DNA from: Trogon surrucura
Taxonomy: Eukaryota; Chordata; Aves; Trogoniformes; Trogonidae
Assembly: GCA_020746105.1 (NCBI GenBank)
Contig: CM036628.1
Location: 21,595,191 to 21,659,190 of the forward strand
DNA: 64,000 nt
Reading direction: 5' to 3'
A model generated the notes under the pieces. The model had not been told where the DNA came from, made no database searches, and was given only the letters and a program-made list of their open reading frames with translations. The translations under genes and the position numbers were made by a program. Position 1 is the first letter of the stretch. Every line of letters begins with the position of its first letter. Positions 51,701 to 61,040 of the stretch are shown here, piece by piece.

Positions 51701-53593
51701 AACCCTGCCCGTTTCTGATTTCAGGCCCCGTGGAAGCAGTGCAGTTCATTTCGGACGGGGAAGCCATGGGCCTCCAGCTCCCCTCTCTCCAGCTGGAGAC
51801 GGACTTGCCACCAGCCGTGGCAGCTTCCAAAGCCCAGCTGGGCAGGAGCCTCCTGGAAAGCCAACCCCTCATCCGGGGCTCGGACCGCAGCGACTGCCTG
51901 GCCGGGGGAGTCCTGCCACCCCCCGACCTCAGGCAGGGCCACCTGGGCACGGCGAAGGTCCTGGCCCCACTCTCCTCCTGCGCCTCCGAGATGCAGCACA
52001 AGTGGCCGCATGCCCCGGTGGAGTGCACCGAGCTGGACCTCCAGAAGTTCTCCAGCCAGACAGAGTTCGTGGGGGGCGAGCGGCCAGAGGACATGGCGAG
52101 TCAGGTGGTGCAGAGGATCCCGGCGGAGAGCGGTGGTGGCGTGAGGCTGGAGGGGGCCCGGCACCTGCCCCCCACCTGCCTGAATCCCACCGCTGAAAGC
52201 GGGGAGCAGCCGGTAAGTGCCTCCAGCCTCGTTGCAGCCCTGAGCTGCCACCGCTGTGCACCGGGGCTCAGGCATGGGATGCTGGGCATGCTGGTGGGTG
52301 AGAAGTGTAGACTGAGTTTTGTTAACATCTGGGACCAGCTAGTAATTACCACAACCAACTTGCCAGATGTTCAGCGATTGTGTCACTCAATAACCCATCA
52401 GCTGCAGAGATGTGACCTGCTGGGGCACTTTTACACGAGTCAATTTACTGAATCTGTAAGCGTGTCTTTAACTGACGTGCTCTCGAGTGGCTCTCGTCCT
52501 TGTGCTCTCCAGAAAGCTGACCTGGCAAGGTGGGGTCTGGTTCCTCCGCCCACTCTGGAGAGCTCGTAGTGAACCTGGTGATTAATGTCACTGAGGTTCA
52601 GCAAATGTCTGGCAGACATGTGTTCGGCAGCTTGGCTCCAGGTGACCTTTTATGGAAGCAGTTTGCTGGGAGGCCCTGGAGCATCCTGAGGGGTCGCTGG
52701 CTCTGTGGGGTGGTGGAGCTGGAAGGAGAGCAGTGTTTGTCTGAGCCTCAGCGATGGCCCTGGAAGCAGTCACAGACACTGCTGTTCTCACCAGACTGCC
52801 ACCAACCTTGGGCTCTTTGTCTTGCCAGGTGGATGATGCCCAGAGCCTCGTGACTCAGATCAGCAGCTCAGCGAAGGGTAAGCGTGTTTCCAGCCTTGTC
52901 TTTGTTCTCCAAGTACTGGCGTAGTGGGGAGAGGCAGATTCTTGGAAGGGAGCTCCTCCAGAAGTTCAGCATGGCTGTGTGGAGGTGCCAGTCCTCACAG
53001 GGACTTGCCTGACTTTGGTGCTAGTTCACAGTGTAAATTTGCTGTGATATTGCTTCAGATAGTCCACAGGTGGGTGGTGGGTGGATGCCCAGTTGCCACC
53101 AGTTATTAGGTTCACCAGGATTAAGCCAGCTCCATGTTGCTGAGCTTCGAAAGTGACGTTGGAGGACATACCTGCCCTGGCAGGGTGGTATTTCCCCTGC
53201 TCAGCAGGGACAGGGGCTGGACTCTGCCTGCTCTGTTTATCCCTGTCCTGGCTGGACCGGTTGGTTTCTAACCCCGCTTTGCTGTGTTCCGCCCCAGGTC
53301 TGCTGGTAGCAGAGCTGCCCCATTCCTTGGTGCAGTCACTTGCCTTCTTGTTGGACCCTTCCTTGAACGGTGTGAAGAACTTCGGGCACGTGGCACTGGA
53401 GCTGGGGGTCGTGCCCCAGTTGCTGGGACGGATATCTGGATTTGAGGAGCTCGTTGCTCATCTCGCCTCCTCGGGAGACCCGGTGACTGTCCCGCTGCTG
53501 GCACAGACGCTGCAGCGGCTGCAGCGGTTCGATGCCTTGCTCCTGCTCTGCGACCACTTCGCGCTCAGCCGGGCTCAGGGCCGCCAGCACTAG
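48690..53593 (+). CDS. EDA2R: EDA2R (XEDAR/TNFRSF27), full coding span, 7 coding exons
   Basis: Receptor for the EDA-A2 isoform of ectodysplasin, a plasma-membrane TNF-receptor-family protein of skin-appendage, muscle and p53-linked signalling. Joining 48690-48776, 49309-49487, 50273-50358, 50449-50613, 51725-52212, 52829-52877 and 53298-53593 gives 1350 nt, 449 codons plus TAG, with GT/AG at every junction. Order of parts: cysteine-rich repeats at residues 3-118, transmembrane segment about 138-161, cytoplasmic tail 162-449 with PVECTE at 270-275, death-domain-like region about 359-440. Identity rests on close match to mammalian EDA2R: MHCQESEY start, ECIPCTKQTP, TVPPQ before the membrane span, and ECTELDLQKFSS in the tail. 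TROY (TNFRSF19) is related in the cysteine-rich part but lacks these tail motifs. No signal peptide, as in mammals (type III topology). Introns are short (90 to 1111 bases) except intron 1 (about 4.2 kb). No repeat element lies inside the gene. Confidence 0.95.
49309..49487 (+). CDS. EDA2R: EDA2R exon 3: cysteine-rich repeats 1-3 (residues 30-89)
   Basis: Flanked by acceptor CACAG and donor GTGAGT; ends in phase 2 with Gly89 split. Encodes the rest of repeat 1 and the central ligand-binding repeat, with cysteines at 31, 41, 44, 58, 61, 64, 75, 83 and 86 and the family-typical segments GDAQCVACPPRKFK, SWGHHGCKPC, NRIQKSNCTAT and VCGECLPG. Asn74 in NCT is a possible N-glycosylation site. The donor lies in a short tandem repeat (49484-49528). 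Confidence 0.95.
49484..49528 (+). repeat. 15-bp tandem repeat spanning the EDA2R exon 3 donor
   Basis: Three imperfect units each beginning CCAGGGTG: CCAGGGTGAGTGGGG, CCAGGGTGTGCAGAG, CCAGGGTGTGCGCGC. Only the first has the GTGAGT donor; the other two offer weaker GTGTGC donors. Confidence 0.8.
50273..50358 (+). CDS. EDA2R: EDA2R exon 4: end of third cysteine-rich repeat (residues 89-118)
   Basis: Acceptor TTGGCAG, donor GTACGT; 86 nt, ends in phase 1 with Cys118 split. Encodes FYRKARISGQLDWECIPC and TKQTPSSEPQC; ECIPCTKQTP is shared with human EDA2R and distinguishes it from TROY. The donor two bases upstream (GTGTAC) would break the frame, so the GTACGT donor was chosen. The following intron is only 90 bases. 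Confidence 0.93.
50449..50613 (+). CDS. EDA2R: EDA2R exon 5: stalk and transmembrane segment (residues 118-173)
   Basis: Acceptor TTTGCAG, donor GTGAGT, 165 nt, ends in phase 1 with Gly173 split. A short stalk containing PTVPPQDTALLAL, shared with human TVPPQEATLVAL, leads into a hydrophobic span at about residues 138-161 rich in Leu, Val and Ile. It is followed by YCKRFWKSQCQR, a basic stop-transfer region matching human YCKQFFNRHCQR. Confidence 0.94.
51725..52212 (+). CDS. EDA2R: EDA2R exon 6: cytoplasmic tail with TRAF6-type motif (residues 173-335)
   Basis: Acceptor TTTCAG, donor GTAAGT, 488 nt, ends in phase 0. Most of the tail is poorly conserved, but WPHAPVECTELDLQKFSSQ matches human WVHSPIECTELDLQKFSSS closely. 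PVECTE (270-275) fits the TRAF6 consensus P-x-E-x-x-aromatic/acidic; TRAF6 binding by mammalian XEDAR through this region is established knowledge. In human the protein ends shortly after the equivalent of residue 310-330. Here the frame stays open to a good donor. If the intron is retained, the frame continues 119 codons to a TAG at 52567-52569, which would give a form without the death domain. Confidence 0.92.
52829..52877 (+). CDS. EDA2R: EDA2R exon 7: 49-nt linker exon (residues 336-352)
   Basis: A micro-exon with acceptor CTTGCCAG and donor GTAAGC. It joins exon 6 in phase 0 and exon 8 in phase 1 without a stop, and encodes VDDAQSLVTQISSSAKG. No equivalent exists in the human protein as I know it. 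The evidence is the two good splice sites and the exact phase fit on both sides; the short length makes it less certain than the others. Confidence 0.8.
53298..53593 (+). CDS. EDA2R: EDA2R exon 8: C-terminal death-domain-like region and stop (residues 352-449)
   Basis: Acceptor CGCCCCAG; open for 98 codons to TAG at 53591-53593. About residues 359-440 have the pattern of a death domain of the UNC5/EDAR sort: LPHSLVQSLAFLLDP, then NFGHVALELGV in the place of the W-x-x-L-A-x-x-L helix, GFEELVAHLAS, and a last helix LLAQTLQRLQRFDALLLL. The usual Trp of helix 2-3 is replaced by Phe380. A death domain would recruit an adaptor, possibly an EDARADD-like protein, but the partner is not readable from sequence. 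Absence from human EDA2R suggests loss in the mammalian lineage. Confidence 0.88.
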
Positions 53594-55221
53594 AGAGGGC
53601 AAGGAAGGGCAGAGGAAGCTCCAGGCGCTGCGTGTACTGGTACGGGAGATGATCCGAGTGCCCTGCGGTCGTGTCATCTCGCCGCTGGGAGCATGGGGAG
53701 GTGGTTGGAGGAGGTCTGTGTGTGGTGGCACAGCAGGACGCGGGGGAGCATCCCTCGAGGCTGCTGCTGCCGAGCCTCCTCTCAGCCTCCACACTGGAGG
53801 GTGGGCTCAGGCTCCTCTGGAGGCTGTTTTCCCAGGCTGCGGTGACACCCTTATCCAACCGTGGAGAGCCGACGGTTGCTGTGCCTCTTGCTCTGCCCTG
53901 ACCCCCATGCTGTTGGCGTGGTGTCTCAGCCACGGGGCTCAGTCTCCACAGGCAGCCACCCTCCCGCACCCCCAGCCGTCACCTCCCTCCCGTTCCAGGT
54001 TTCCTGACCTTTGTTGGGCCCCTGCTCTGTTTTCCCGGCTGCTGGTTTCCCCCTTCCCATTTTACTTTCACTCGCTCCTCTCCCTCTCTGCCGGGGGCAG
54101 TGCTCCATGGAGGACCTGGCCGTGGCCGCTGTGCCGGGCTCCAGCTCCTGGTGCCACCCCGGTACCTTCCCCGTCCGTCCTGTGGAGCGGTGCCATTTGC
54201 TTCCAGGAGCCTTGGGCTGATCCCCGAGGTGGGTCGATGTGTGTCTGTCGCAGTGTGGTGCGGCAGCTGCTGGCCCAGGGAGGGTGCTGGCCTGATCCCT
54301 GGGCTCTGCTGTGGGCCCCAGCCCCACAAGCACTTGCTGACCTCTGCCTGTGAGCGCCATGGCTCTGCTGGCCACCCCGTGGTGACGTGGGTGGCAGAGA
54401 CATGGCGGCTTTGCGACCAAACCCCAGGGAGCAGCCCGCCCGGTGCCAGTGGCAACTGGAGCTGACCAGTGACAGCAGAGCCAACTTCTTTTAAAATAGT
54501 ATTTTTATTTTTTTTCCTGCCTAAAAATGGCCCAGTTTTCTCGTTTCTGGAAGTAGCTGCTAGGGAGGGGAGCACCCTTCTGCTTTTAATTTCTTCCTGG
54601 AGGACTTATCTGAGCTTGCAGCAGTCCTGCCTGTGCCGGGTGCCCTGATCTCGGGTGTCGTGCCCCAGGGGCTGGTGGCTGCAGCCGTGGGGGCAGTTCT
54701 CCTGAACCTGCCCCCGCTCTGGGGCAGTGCATGCAGTTCACTGGGGCTCGACGGACGGGGCTGGGGCGAGGCAGCGTGGGGGCGGCCAGGCATGCGGGAG
54801 CTGCCCCTGTGCGGGGCCAGAGCCACGGATGCCAGCCCCGCCGGGGTCATGAGCACAGCAGCCGGTGATGAGGGACAGCAAACCGTGGCTCTGTGGCACC
54901 TGGGCACCTTCGGGTGGCATCTGCCAAGTGTCGCCCTGGGCTGTCTCAGGTGCTGGCTCTGGCACTTGGTCGTTCTGTTCCTGGGCGCTGCGGCAGGGTC
55001 CAGCATTGCCGCGGTCCTCGGCCGCGCCGGCTGCCAGCAAGTGGCACTGTTAGCCTGTGTCCCTGGGTATCCCCCGCCCAGCTCACAAGTTTTGCCTTTT
55101 ATCTGACCACGGTACTTGGAAAAAGCAGGCGACCTTCTGGGAAGGCAGCCCCTTTCCTTAGATCTGTCCAAATGCAGGTATTTATAGCTGCTGATTGTTG
55201 TGAGTTTTTTTTCTTTTCCCC

Positions 55222-55227
55222 ATTAAA
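55222..55227 (+). other. Candidate proximal poly(A) signal ATTAAA
   Basis: ATTAAA in a T-rich context, about 1.6 kb after the EDA2R stop. It is followed within 50 bases by G/T-rich sequence (GGATGGGGTGAG). Weak evidence by itself. Confidence 0.35.
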
Positions 55228-57168
55228 TGCTGTTAAGACTTGAACGTGCTCAGGATGGGGTGAGATAAGGGGGGCACGGGCAGTCTCAGCTGGATGTGAC
55301 ACTTCTCTCCCCTGCTGTTTGTTGCTTCCAAAGTCAAGGTCATCTTATTGCTCTTTGCTCCCAAGACCAAGAGGCATTAGACCTCGTGCCCATTTTTGGT
55401 GGGGCTCGGTCGGGCTCTCGTTACATACTTGGTCTGTTACTGAGCTCTCAGGAAAAGTATTGCTAAAGCAAATGCAGCCTGGGGCCAGGCTTTTGTTTGA
55501 AGTTTCAGAGCCTTTGGATTAATCACGTAACAAAATTGAGTAAATATTTAATCCTGCTGTGGACACACTTAGTCACTTCCAGCGGGAATTAAGATGCATT
55601 CACCTACAGCGTCTGAGTAAGAGCATTCCTGCAGCTCGACTCACCAGCTCTGCCTCTGAAGCCAGGAGGGGTCTGGGTGGCTTGTCCTGCTGGCCCTGTG
55701 TGCCACTGGCACCAGGGTGGTCCTCGGGCTGCCCTGAGCTGTGGTAGCTGAGCAGGACGGCAGAGCCCAATGGGTGGGCTCTGGACCCCTTGCGTGGGTT
55801 ATCTTTTAATTACTTTTTTTTCCTCCCTCGTTTAAAGGAATCGGCCTCATTCTCTTCATGGTTTTTAAGGTAAACTATTAACTGCTTGATGTCCGAGCAG
55901 CGTTATTCATGATCAAAACTTACCCTCGGCCTCAAAGCTGGGCTGGCAGAAGCCAGCAGGGCGAGGCAGGGGTGGTTTTAAGTGTATTTTGGGTGCTCTT
56001 CGTGCCACTCAGAGCCTCATCCGTGGTCTCGGTGTGAGACCACAGATGGTTGGAGCTTTGGCAAGGCTCGAGCCCACAGAAGAACATGGTGGGACGGGGC
56101 TTTTCCGGCAGAGGAGCCCCCCAGCTCCCACCCAAAGGCTTTCCCCACTCTCAGTGGTGTCCGTGGCGGGCACCCTCCTTCCAGCTGCAATCTGCAAAGG
56201 CCAGAGTGTCCCCAGGTGGCCTTTAACTGCCCCCCTACACCCCGGGGACCCCTGTGGCTGAGATGCCACAAGCCCAGCTGGTGCCTTCAGGAGAAGGGAA
56301 CCACAAGAACCTGAAAAACGGGCCGTAACGCTGTGGTTTGGACTTTGGAAGTGGCCGCAGCCCTGCACCATGAATTTCTTTAGCTGGGAACCAATGGACT
56401 GATACTTGACTTGTGCTTTTTAATAGTATTTTCAGTGGAACACATGGAATGTAAGCGAAGGAAATTCCTGTAGTGCCAAGCTGGCATGGCTCAGAAAGAG
56501 TTGAAAGAAATTCAGCATCTCTTCAAGCTTTAGCCAGGGCTGAACAATGGAAATACTGTTGTGCAGCTGGATTGTTTTTTTACAAGTGATTGTTTTTGAC
56601 ACCGTTCGTATCTGGAAGTCTGATTTGCAGAGGAATTTCTATGATAAGTTTAAATCCAGCCCTGTTCGGGAAAGCTCTTAAGCATGGGCTTAAAATAGGC
56701 ACATACTTAAATCCTATCAGTGTTCATTAAAATGAACAATTAGTACATCTTTGGGTGCTTTTCTTGAACAGGGTGCTTACAAGAGTTGTACCTTCAATAT
56801 GCTTTTACAGAAGCAAGCAATACCGAAGAAAACTCGGTTTTAAGCATCTGGGCACACTTCTCAGAAAAGTCTGCAAGTGTTAGGGGGAAATGCCCCTTGT
56901 GTTTTAGATTACTTAATATTGCAGACTCTGGTGCTTTTTTAAGAAAAAAATAAGTAATTACATTTCTGTAGCCATGGGGAATACATGGTATTTTTTATGG
57001 TGGATGTTATTTTTCTTAAAGGTTATGAATAGGTTATTTATATTTTTGTAAATTCTGTGTCATTACTATTGTAATTCTGAAGTAGAGTTGTTCCTGTTGT
57101 TTTTTGGGTGATGTCCATGTTCCAGTAAAGCAGTAGCTGAAGCTGCTGCCCTTTTTGTTAAGCGAGGG

Positions 57169-57187
57169 GTGTGTGTGTGTGTGTGTG
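57169..57187. repeat. (GT)n microsatellite in putative 3' UTR
   Basis: About nine GT units, 53 bases before the distal AATAAA. Confidence 0.9.
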
Positions 57188-57239
57188 CCCCATGTTCCTC
57201 CCAGACCTGGTGCTCTCCAATGCTGGGTGTTTGTAGTTC

Positions 57240-57245
57240 AATAAA
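57240..57245 (+). other. Candidate distal poly(A) signal AATAAA
   Basis: Canonical AATAAA at the end of an AT-rich, 3'-UTR-like block, followed within about 20-40 bases by GGAGGTGGTGATG-type G/T-rich sequence. It would give a 3.6-kb 3' UTR for EDA2R. Confidence 0.45.
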
Positions 57246-58716
57246 TTTTGGAGCTGGAGGTGGTGATGCTTGGCGAGTGGTGATTCCTCTCCTGCAGGTC
57301 ACTCTGTTGGGTGGGAGGCGCAGAGGACCCCTCGGGCAGCGGCTCTCAAAGGGAGATGCTGTTGCAGCCGTGCCCATCAGCCTCGTGCCACCGGTGTGGG
57401 AATGGGGCAGTAACGGCTTAAACGGACATTTCACTGGAGAGGAGCATCCATGACGCCCGGCCCCTTCCCCGTGAGGTGCCTGCCCTGCCTGGGGACATCA
57501 GCTGCTGTTGTGCAGGTTTAGCCTTCCTCAGAAGGATCAAACCCCTGGGGCGGTTCACTGCGTGGCCTGGGGATGGGGAGGAGGCAGAGACCCTGCAAAT
57601 GATACCCAAGGAGCTCCCGTTCCTGAAGCTCTGTAATTACGGTGCTCATTAAGTCTGTTCAAGCCCTTATGCCTGGTCTGTTCTTTAGAATAGTTATTAG
57701 AATGAAGAATATGATGGTTTTCTCTTCTAATTAAGGCTGTTATACTTGTACGAGCTCTCACAGGCTCTATAGGTGCCTGTATTGCAGCTCGCTCGGCGTG
57801 AGGGATGCCCACGTCGCCGGCTGCACCTCAGCCCCTGCCGCCGAACAGCCGGGGTGGGCAAAGCGACCCCTGACATCAGGGTCGGGAAGAACCCACCCTT
57901 CATCACTGAATGCAAAACCACAGTGTTGGTAGAGGAGTTTCTTGGGTGCGTGGGGCCTCTATGCTCAAAATAACACCCCCAAGTTAACAGGGCCGTGAAG
58001 GGGCTACTGCACCAGCAGAAGCAGCCAGCAGTGCCAAAGGGCTGCAGAGGTGAGCGATGCTCATGCCTCCTCCAGAGGTGGGTGCTTTGGGCTGGGGGAG
58101 CCCAGCGCCGCTCCAGTGAGCCCTCTCTGGGCCGAGCAGCTTGCTGGGGCTGCAGGAAAGGCGGCATTTGGGGGAGAGTGCTGGCAGGGTGGGTGGAGAG
58201 CAGTGGAGATGGGAACTTGGAGTATGCCTCGCCTCGCCTTGGAGTGACTCCTGGGCTTGGGGCTGTGGAATCAGGACTTGGCATTCTTGGGTGTCTGAGA
58301 ACAGGTCCCGCTGCAGTAGGTAAGGTGTGGGTGGGTTTGGCCCCCCCTCAAGGGTCTGCTCCTCTGGAGAAGGCCCCCGGGTGACCACTCCCACGCAAAG
58401 CAGATGCTTACACCCCAGTCAGCAGCTCCCTGGGAGAAGGAGGTTTGCACCCCGCCCTGCTCCTTGCCTCAGAGCGTTTGTGTTGCCTGGTCTCGCCCCG
58501 TTTTTGGCTGATGCACAAGGACTGATGATGAACCGTGTTCCCCTCCGAGCACTTGGGGTTCTTGCTCTCAGCGCTGTGATAAGAGCAGGCACCTGTGGGC
58601 CAGGGCTGGCAGGAGCACACGTACCCCAGGAAGCAGAGGAGCGTGGGCTTCCCTGTGGAAAGCTGTGATGTTCAAGCACGGACCAACTGGGTCTAAGAGA
58701 AGCCCCGAGGCAGAAA

Positions 58717-58732
58717 CCCCCCCCCCCCCCCC
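58717..58732. repeat. C16 homopolymer
   Basis: Sixteen C following GCAGAAA, likely length-variable. Confidence 0.9.
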
Positions 58733-59675
58733 GGCAGCGAGCGAGGCAAGCCCTGCCCTCGGCTCACTGGAGGTTTAACCCGGCAGGACTTCTTTCTCCG
58801 CACGCACACGTGCCCGGTTGCCTTCAGTTTATGTCATGCTGGGAGAACCTCACACAACCGTTCAGTGCAGGTTTCAGGCAGGCAGAAAACTACCCAAGGG
58901 ATTTTTCATGTCAGTAGGAGGTGCTTTAAACAAAGGTGTGCTGACGGGAGCCAACAGCCTGGGTAATGGGCCGAAGTTCTGAAACCCGCTCTGATTTCTG
59001 TGTGCGCCTGTCTCCGCACAGGAGCTAGAGGAGTCAGTTAAATTTCGTTTGCTGAAATGAAGACTTAAATCCATTGGAGAGAATTGAATTTCCAGTCCCA
59101 AGTTTCTTTCCTCCTTCATTTTCCTCTCCTTCCCCATGGATGATTTTTTAATATTTGTTCTCTGATTTTCCCATTTCGTATTTTCCACAGGTTTCCCCTG
59201 TGTGCACAGCCCTCGTATTACTGCTTCTCTGCGGGACGTGAGGGCAATTACAAGTGAATGAAAACACTCGTTTTACAACACATTATTGAATTATTGAATA
59301 TGTTTGTCAGGAGACCAAAGCTTATTTTTCTTCTACCTTCCAAACTCACCTTTTAAACCTGGGGCTGACTCACAGGGGCTCTCCAGACAGGGTTTTCAAA
59401 CAGCAGCTAAAGCTCTGTGGGGTGTGCATGGCTGGGTGCCAGCGGCCCCGGCTGCTTCCTGTCACCCGCACTGCAATCATTACATATCTGCCCTTGGCTT
59501 TGCTGGGCATAGGAACCCCCCAGGCCCCCGGACAGTCTCTGCCATCAGATTCCCTCCAAACTGGGGGAAGGGGAACCTCACCTTGCATGGAGGGCTGGGG
59601 AACGGGGCATGGTCTTTAGAGGACTTGGGGGATGTTAATGAGAGCAGACCCCCTCAACTGGGAGCAACAACCACC

Positions 59676-59706
59676 ACCAAAAAATAAAATAGAATAAAAA
59701 AAAAAA
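59676..59706. repeat. A-rich simple repeat
   Basis: AAAAAATAAAATAGAATAAA followed by a run of A. No retroposed gene is recognisable upstream, so it is read as simple sequence rather than a poly(A) tail. Confidence 0.7.
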
Positions 59707-60534
59707 GGTTAAAAATTGGAGCCGAACTCCTTTTATTGGCAGCAGAAGTTCATTTTTGAGGGAAAACATTGCAGCTCCAATCATAGAGACTCACTGATGA
59801 AAAACAAACACTCTTTGTCTTCAGGAACAGCCCGATTCCAATGATTATTACCAACCATCAGAAGTACATTATTATCCCGGTGATATTCCTATATTTCTCC
59901 TCTGAGTCCTGGTGGTAAATGAGGTTTTTTGAGACTGGCCAGCCTATTTTTGTGTGACAATTATTATGTTAATGGGAGCCAACAATAATAATAATGGGCT
60001 GATTTGGATTCAGCTGCAGCTGCATTGGGGAACAGAGTTTTAGCAAAAGAATAAAGTGTTTTTGCAACCCACTCAATACCTCTTCAAGCTCCCCCTCACA
60101 TCCTCCTCTGAGCTGATTTTAAGGAATTATTGGATTATAAATAAATACCTCAATCAAATACAAGAACAATAGGGCCAATTTTCATCACTTGTCACCTCCT
60201 ACAGCTAATTTAAACCAGGTAGGACCAAGGAGCATGCGATGCTGCTGTGGGACAGGACCCTGAGCCAGGGCTGGTCCTGCCCTGGCCCTCATGCTGCTGG
60301 CAGGGGACAGAGGGGCACAGCCATGACCCCTCCCTTGGCAGAGCCCAGCCAGGAGCTGCTCTCTGTCCTGAAGGGTCCCCCCAGCAGGGCCAGCGCTGAT
60401 GGGTTGAAATCAGCCCCGCGGAAAGGGACCAAACCTTCCTCTGAAGCCTGATCTAGAGCTGAAGCGTCACCCCTCTTCTTGAGCAAGCTCCCCTGTCGGT
60501 CTCAGGTAAGACCCAGAGGACCCTGGGCCCCTCA

Positions 60535-61040
60535 GTTCCAGTTCTGGGCCCCTCAGCTCAAGAAGGACAGGGAACTGCTGGAGAGAGTCCAGCACAGGGC
60601 AACTGGGATGATGAAGGGAGTGGAGCATCTCCCTTATGAGGAAAGGCTGGGGGAGCTGGGGCTCTTTAGTTTGGAGAAGAGGAGACTGAGGGGTGACCTC
60701 ATTCATGTTTACAAATATATCAAGGGTGAGTGTCACGAGGATGGAGCCAGGCTCTTCTCGGTGACAACCAATGACAGGACAAGGGGTAATGGGCTGAAAC
60801 TGGAACATAAGAGGTTCCGCTTAAACTTGAGAAGAAACTTCTTCTCAGTGAGGGTGACAGAGCCCTGGAACAGGCTGCCCAGAGAGGTTGTGGAGTCTCC
60901 TTCTCTGGAGACATTCAAGACCCGCCTGGACACGTTCCTATGTAGCATAATCTAGATGTTCCTGCTCTGGCAGGGGGATTGGACTTGATGATCTTTCGAG
61001 GTCCCTTCCAATCCCTAACATTCTGTGGTTCTGTGATTCT
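60535..61040 (+). mobile_element. CR1 LINE, about 0.5 kb, longest copy in the window
   Basis: Starts in ORF2 at [20 protein letters not shown] and runs through [40 protein letters not shown] and [15 protein letters not shown] to a stop, then the 3' region and ATTCTGTGGTTCTGTGATTCT. The frame is unbroken, indicating recent insertion or little time to decay. It is 5'-truncated. Confidence 0.95.

Larger units (their letters stand above)
53594..57265 (+). other. EDA2R: Putative EDA2R 3' UTR and downstream flank
   Basis: No further exon is recognisable. 53.6-55.1 kb is GC-rich with chance open frames. A candidate ATTAAA at 55222-55227 could end a short transcript. 56.38-57.25 kb changes to AT-rich sequence typical of a vertebrate 3' UTR, with a (GT)n run at 57169-57187, and ends in AATAAA at 57240-57245. 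Which site is used is unknown. Confidence 0.45.
57266..60534. other. Non-coding 3' flank with AT-rich conserved-looking block
   Basis: GC-rich until about 59 kb with a C16 run. Then, at about 59740-60210, an AT-rich block with repeated TAAT, ATTATT and ATTTGC-like motifs and no open frame, which may be a regulatory element. No exon recognised. Confidence 0.45.
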
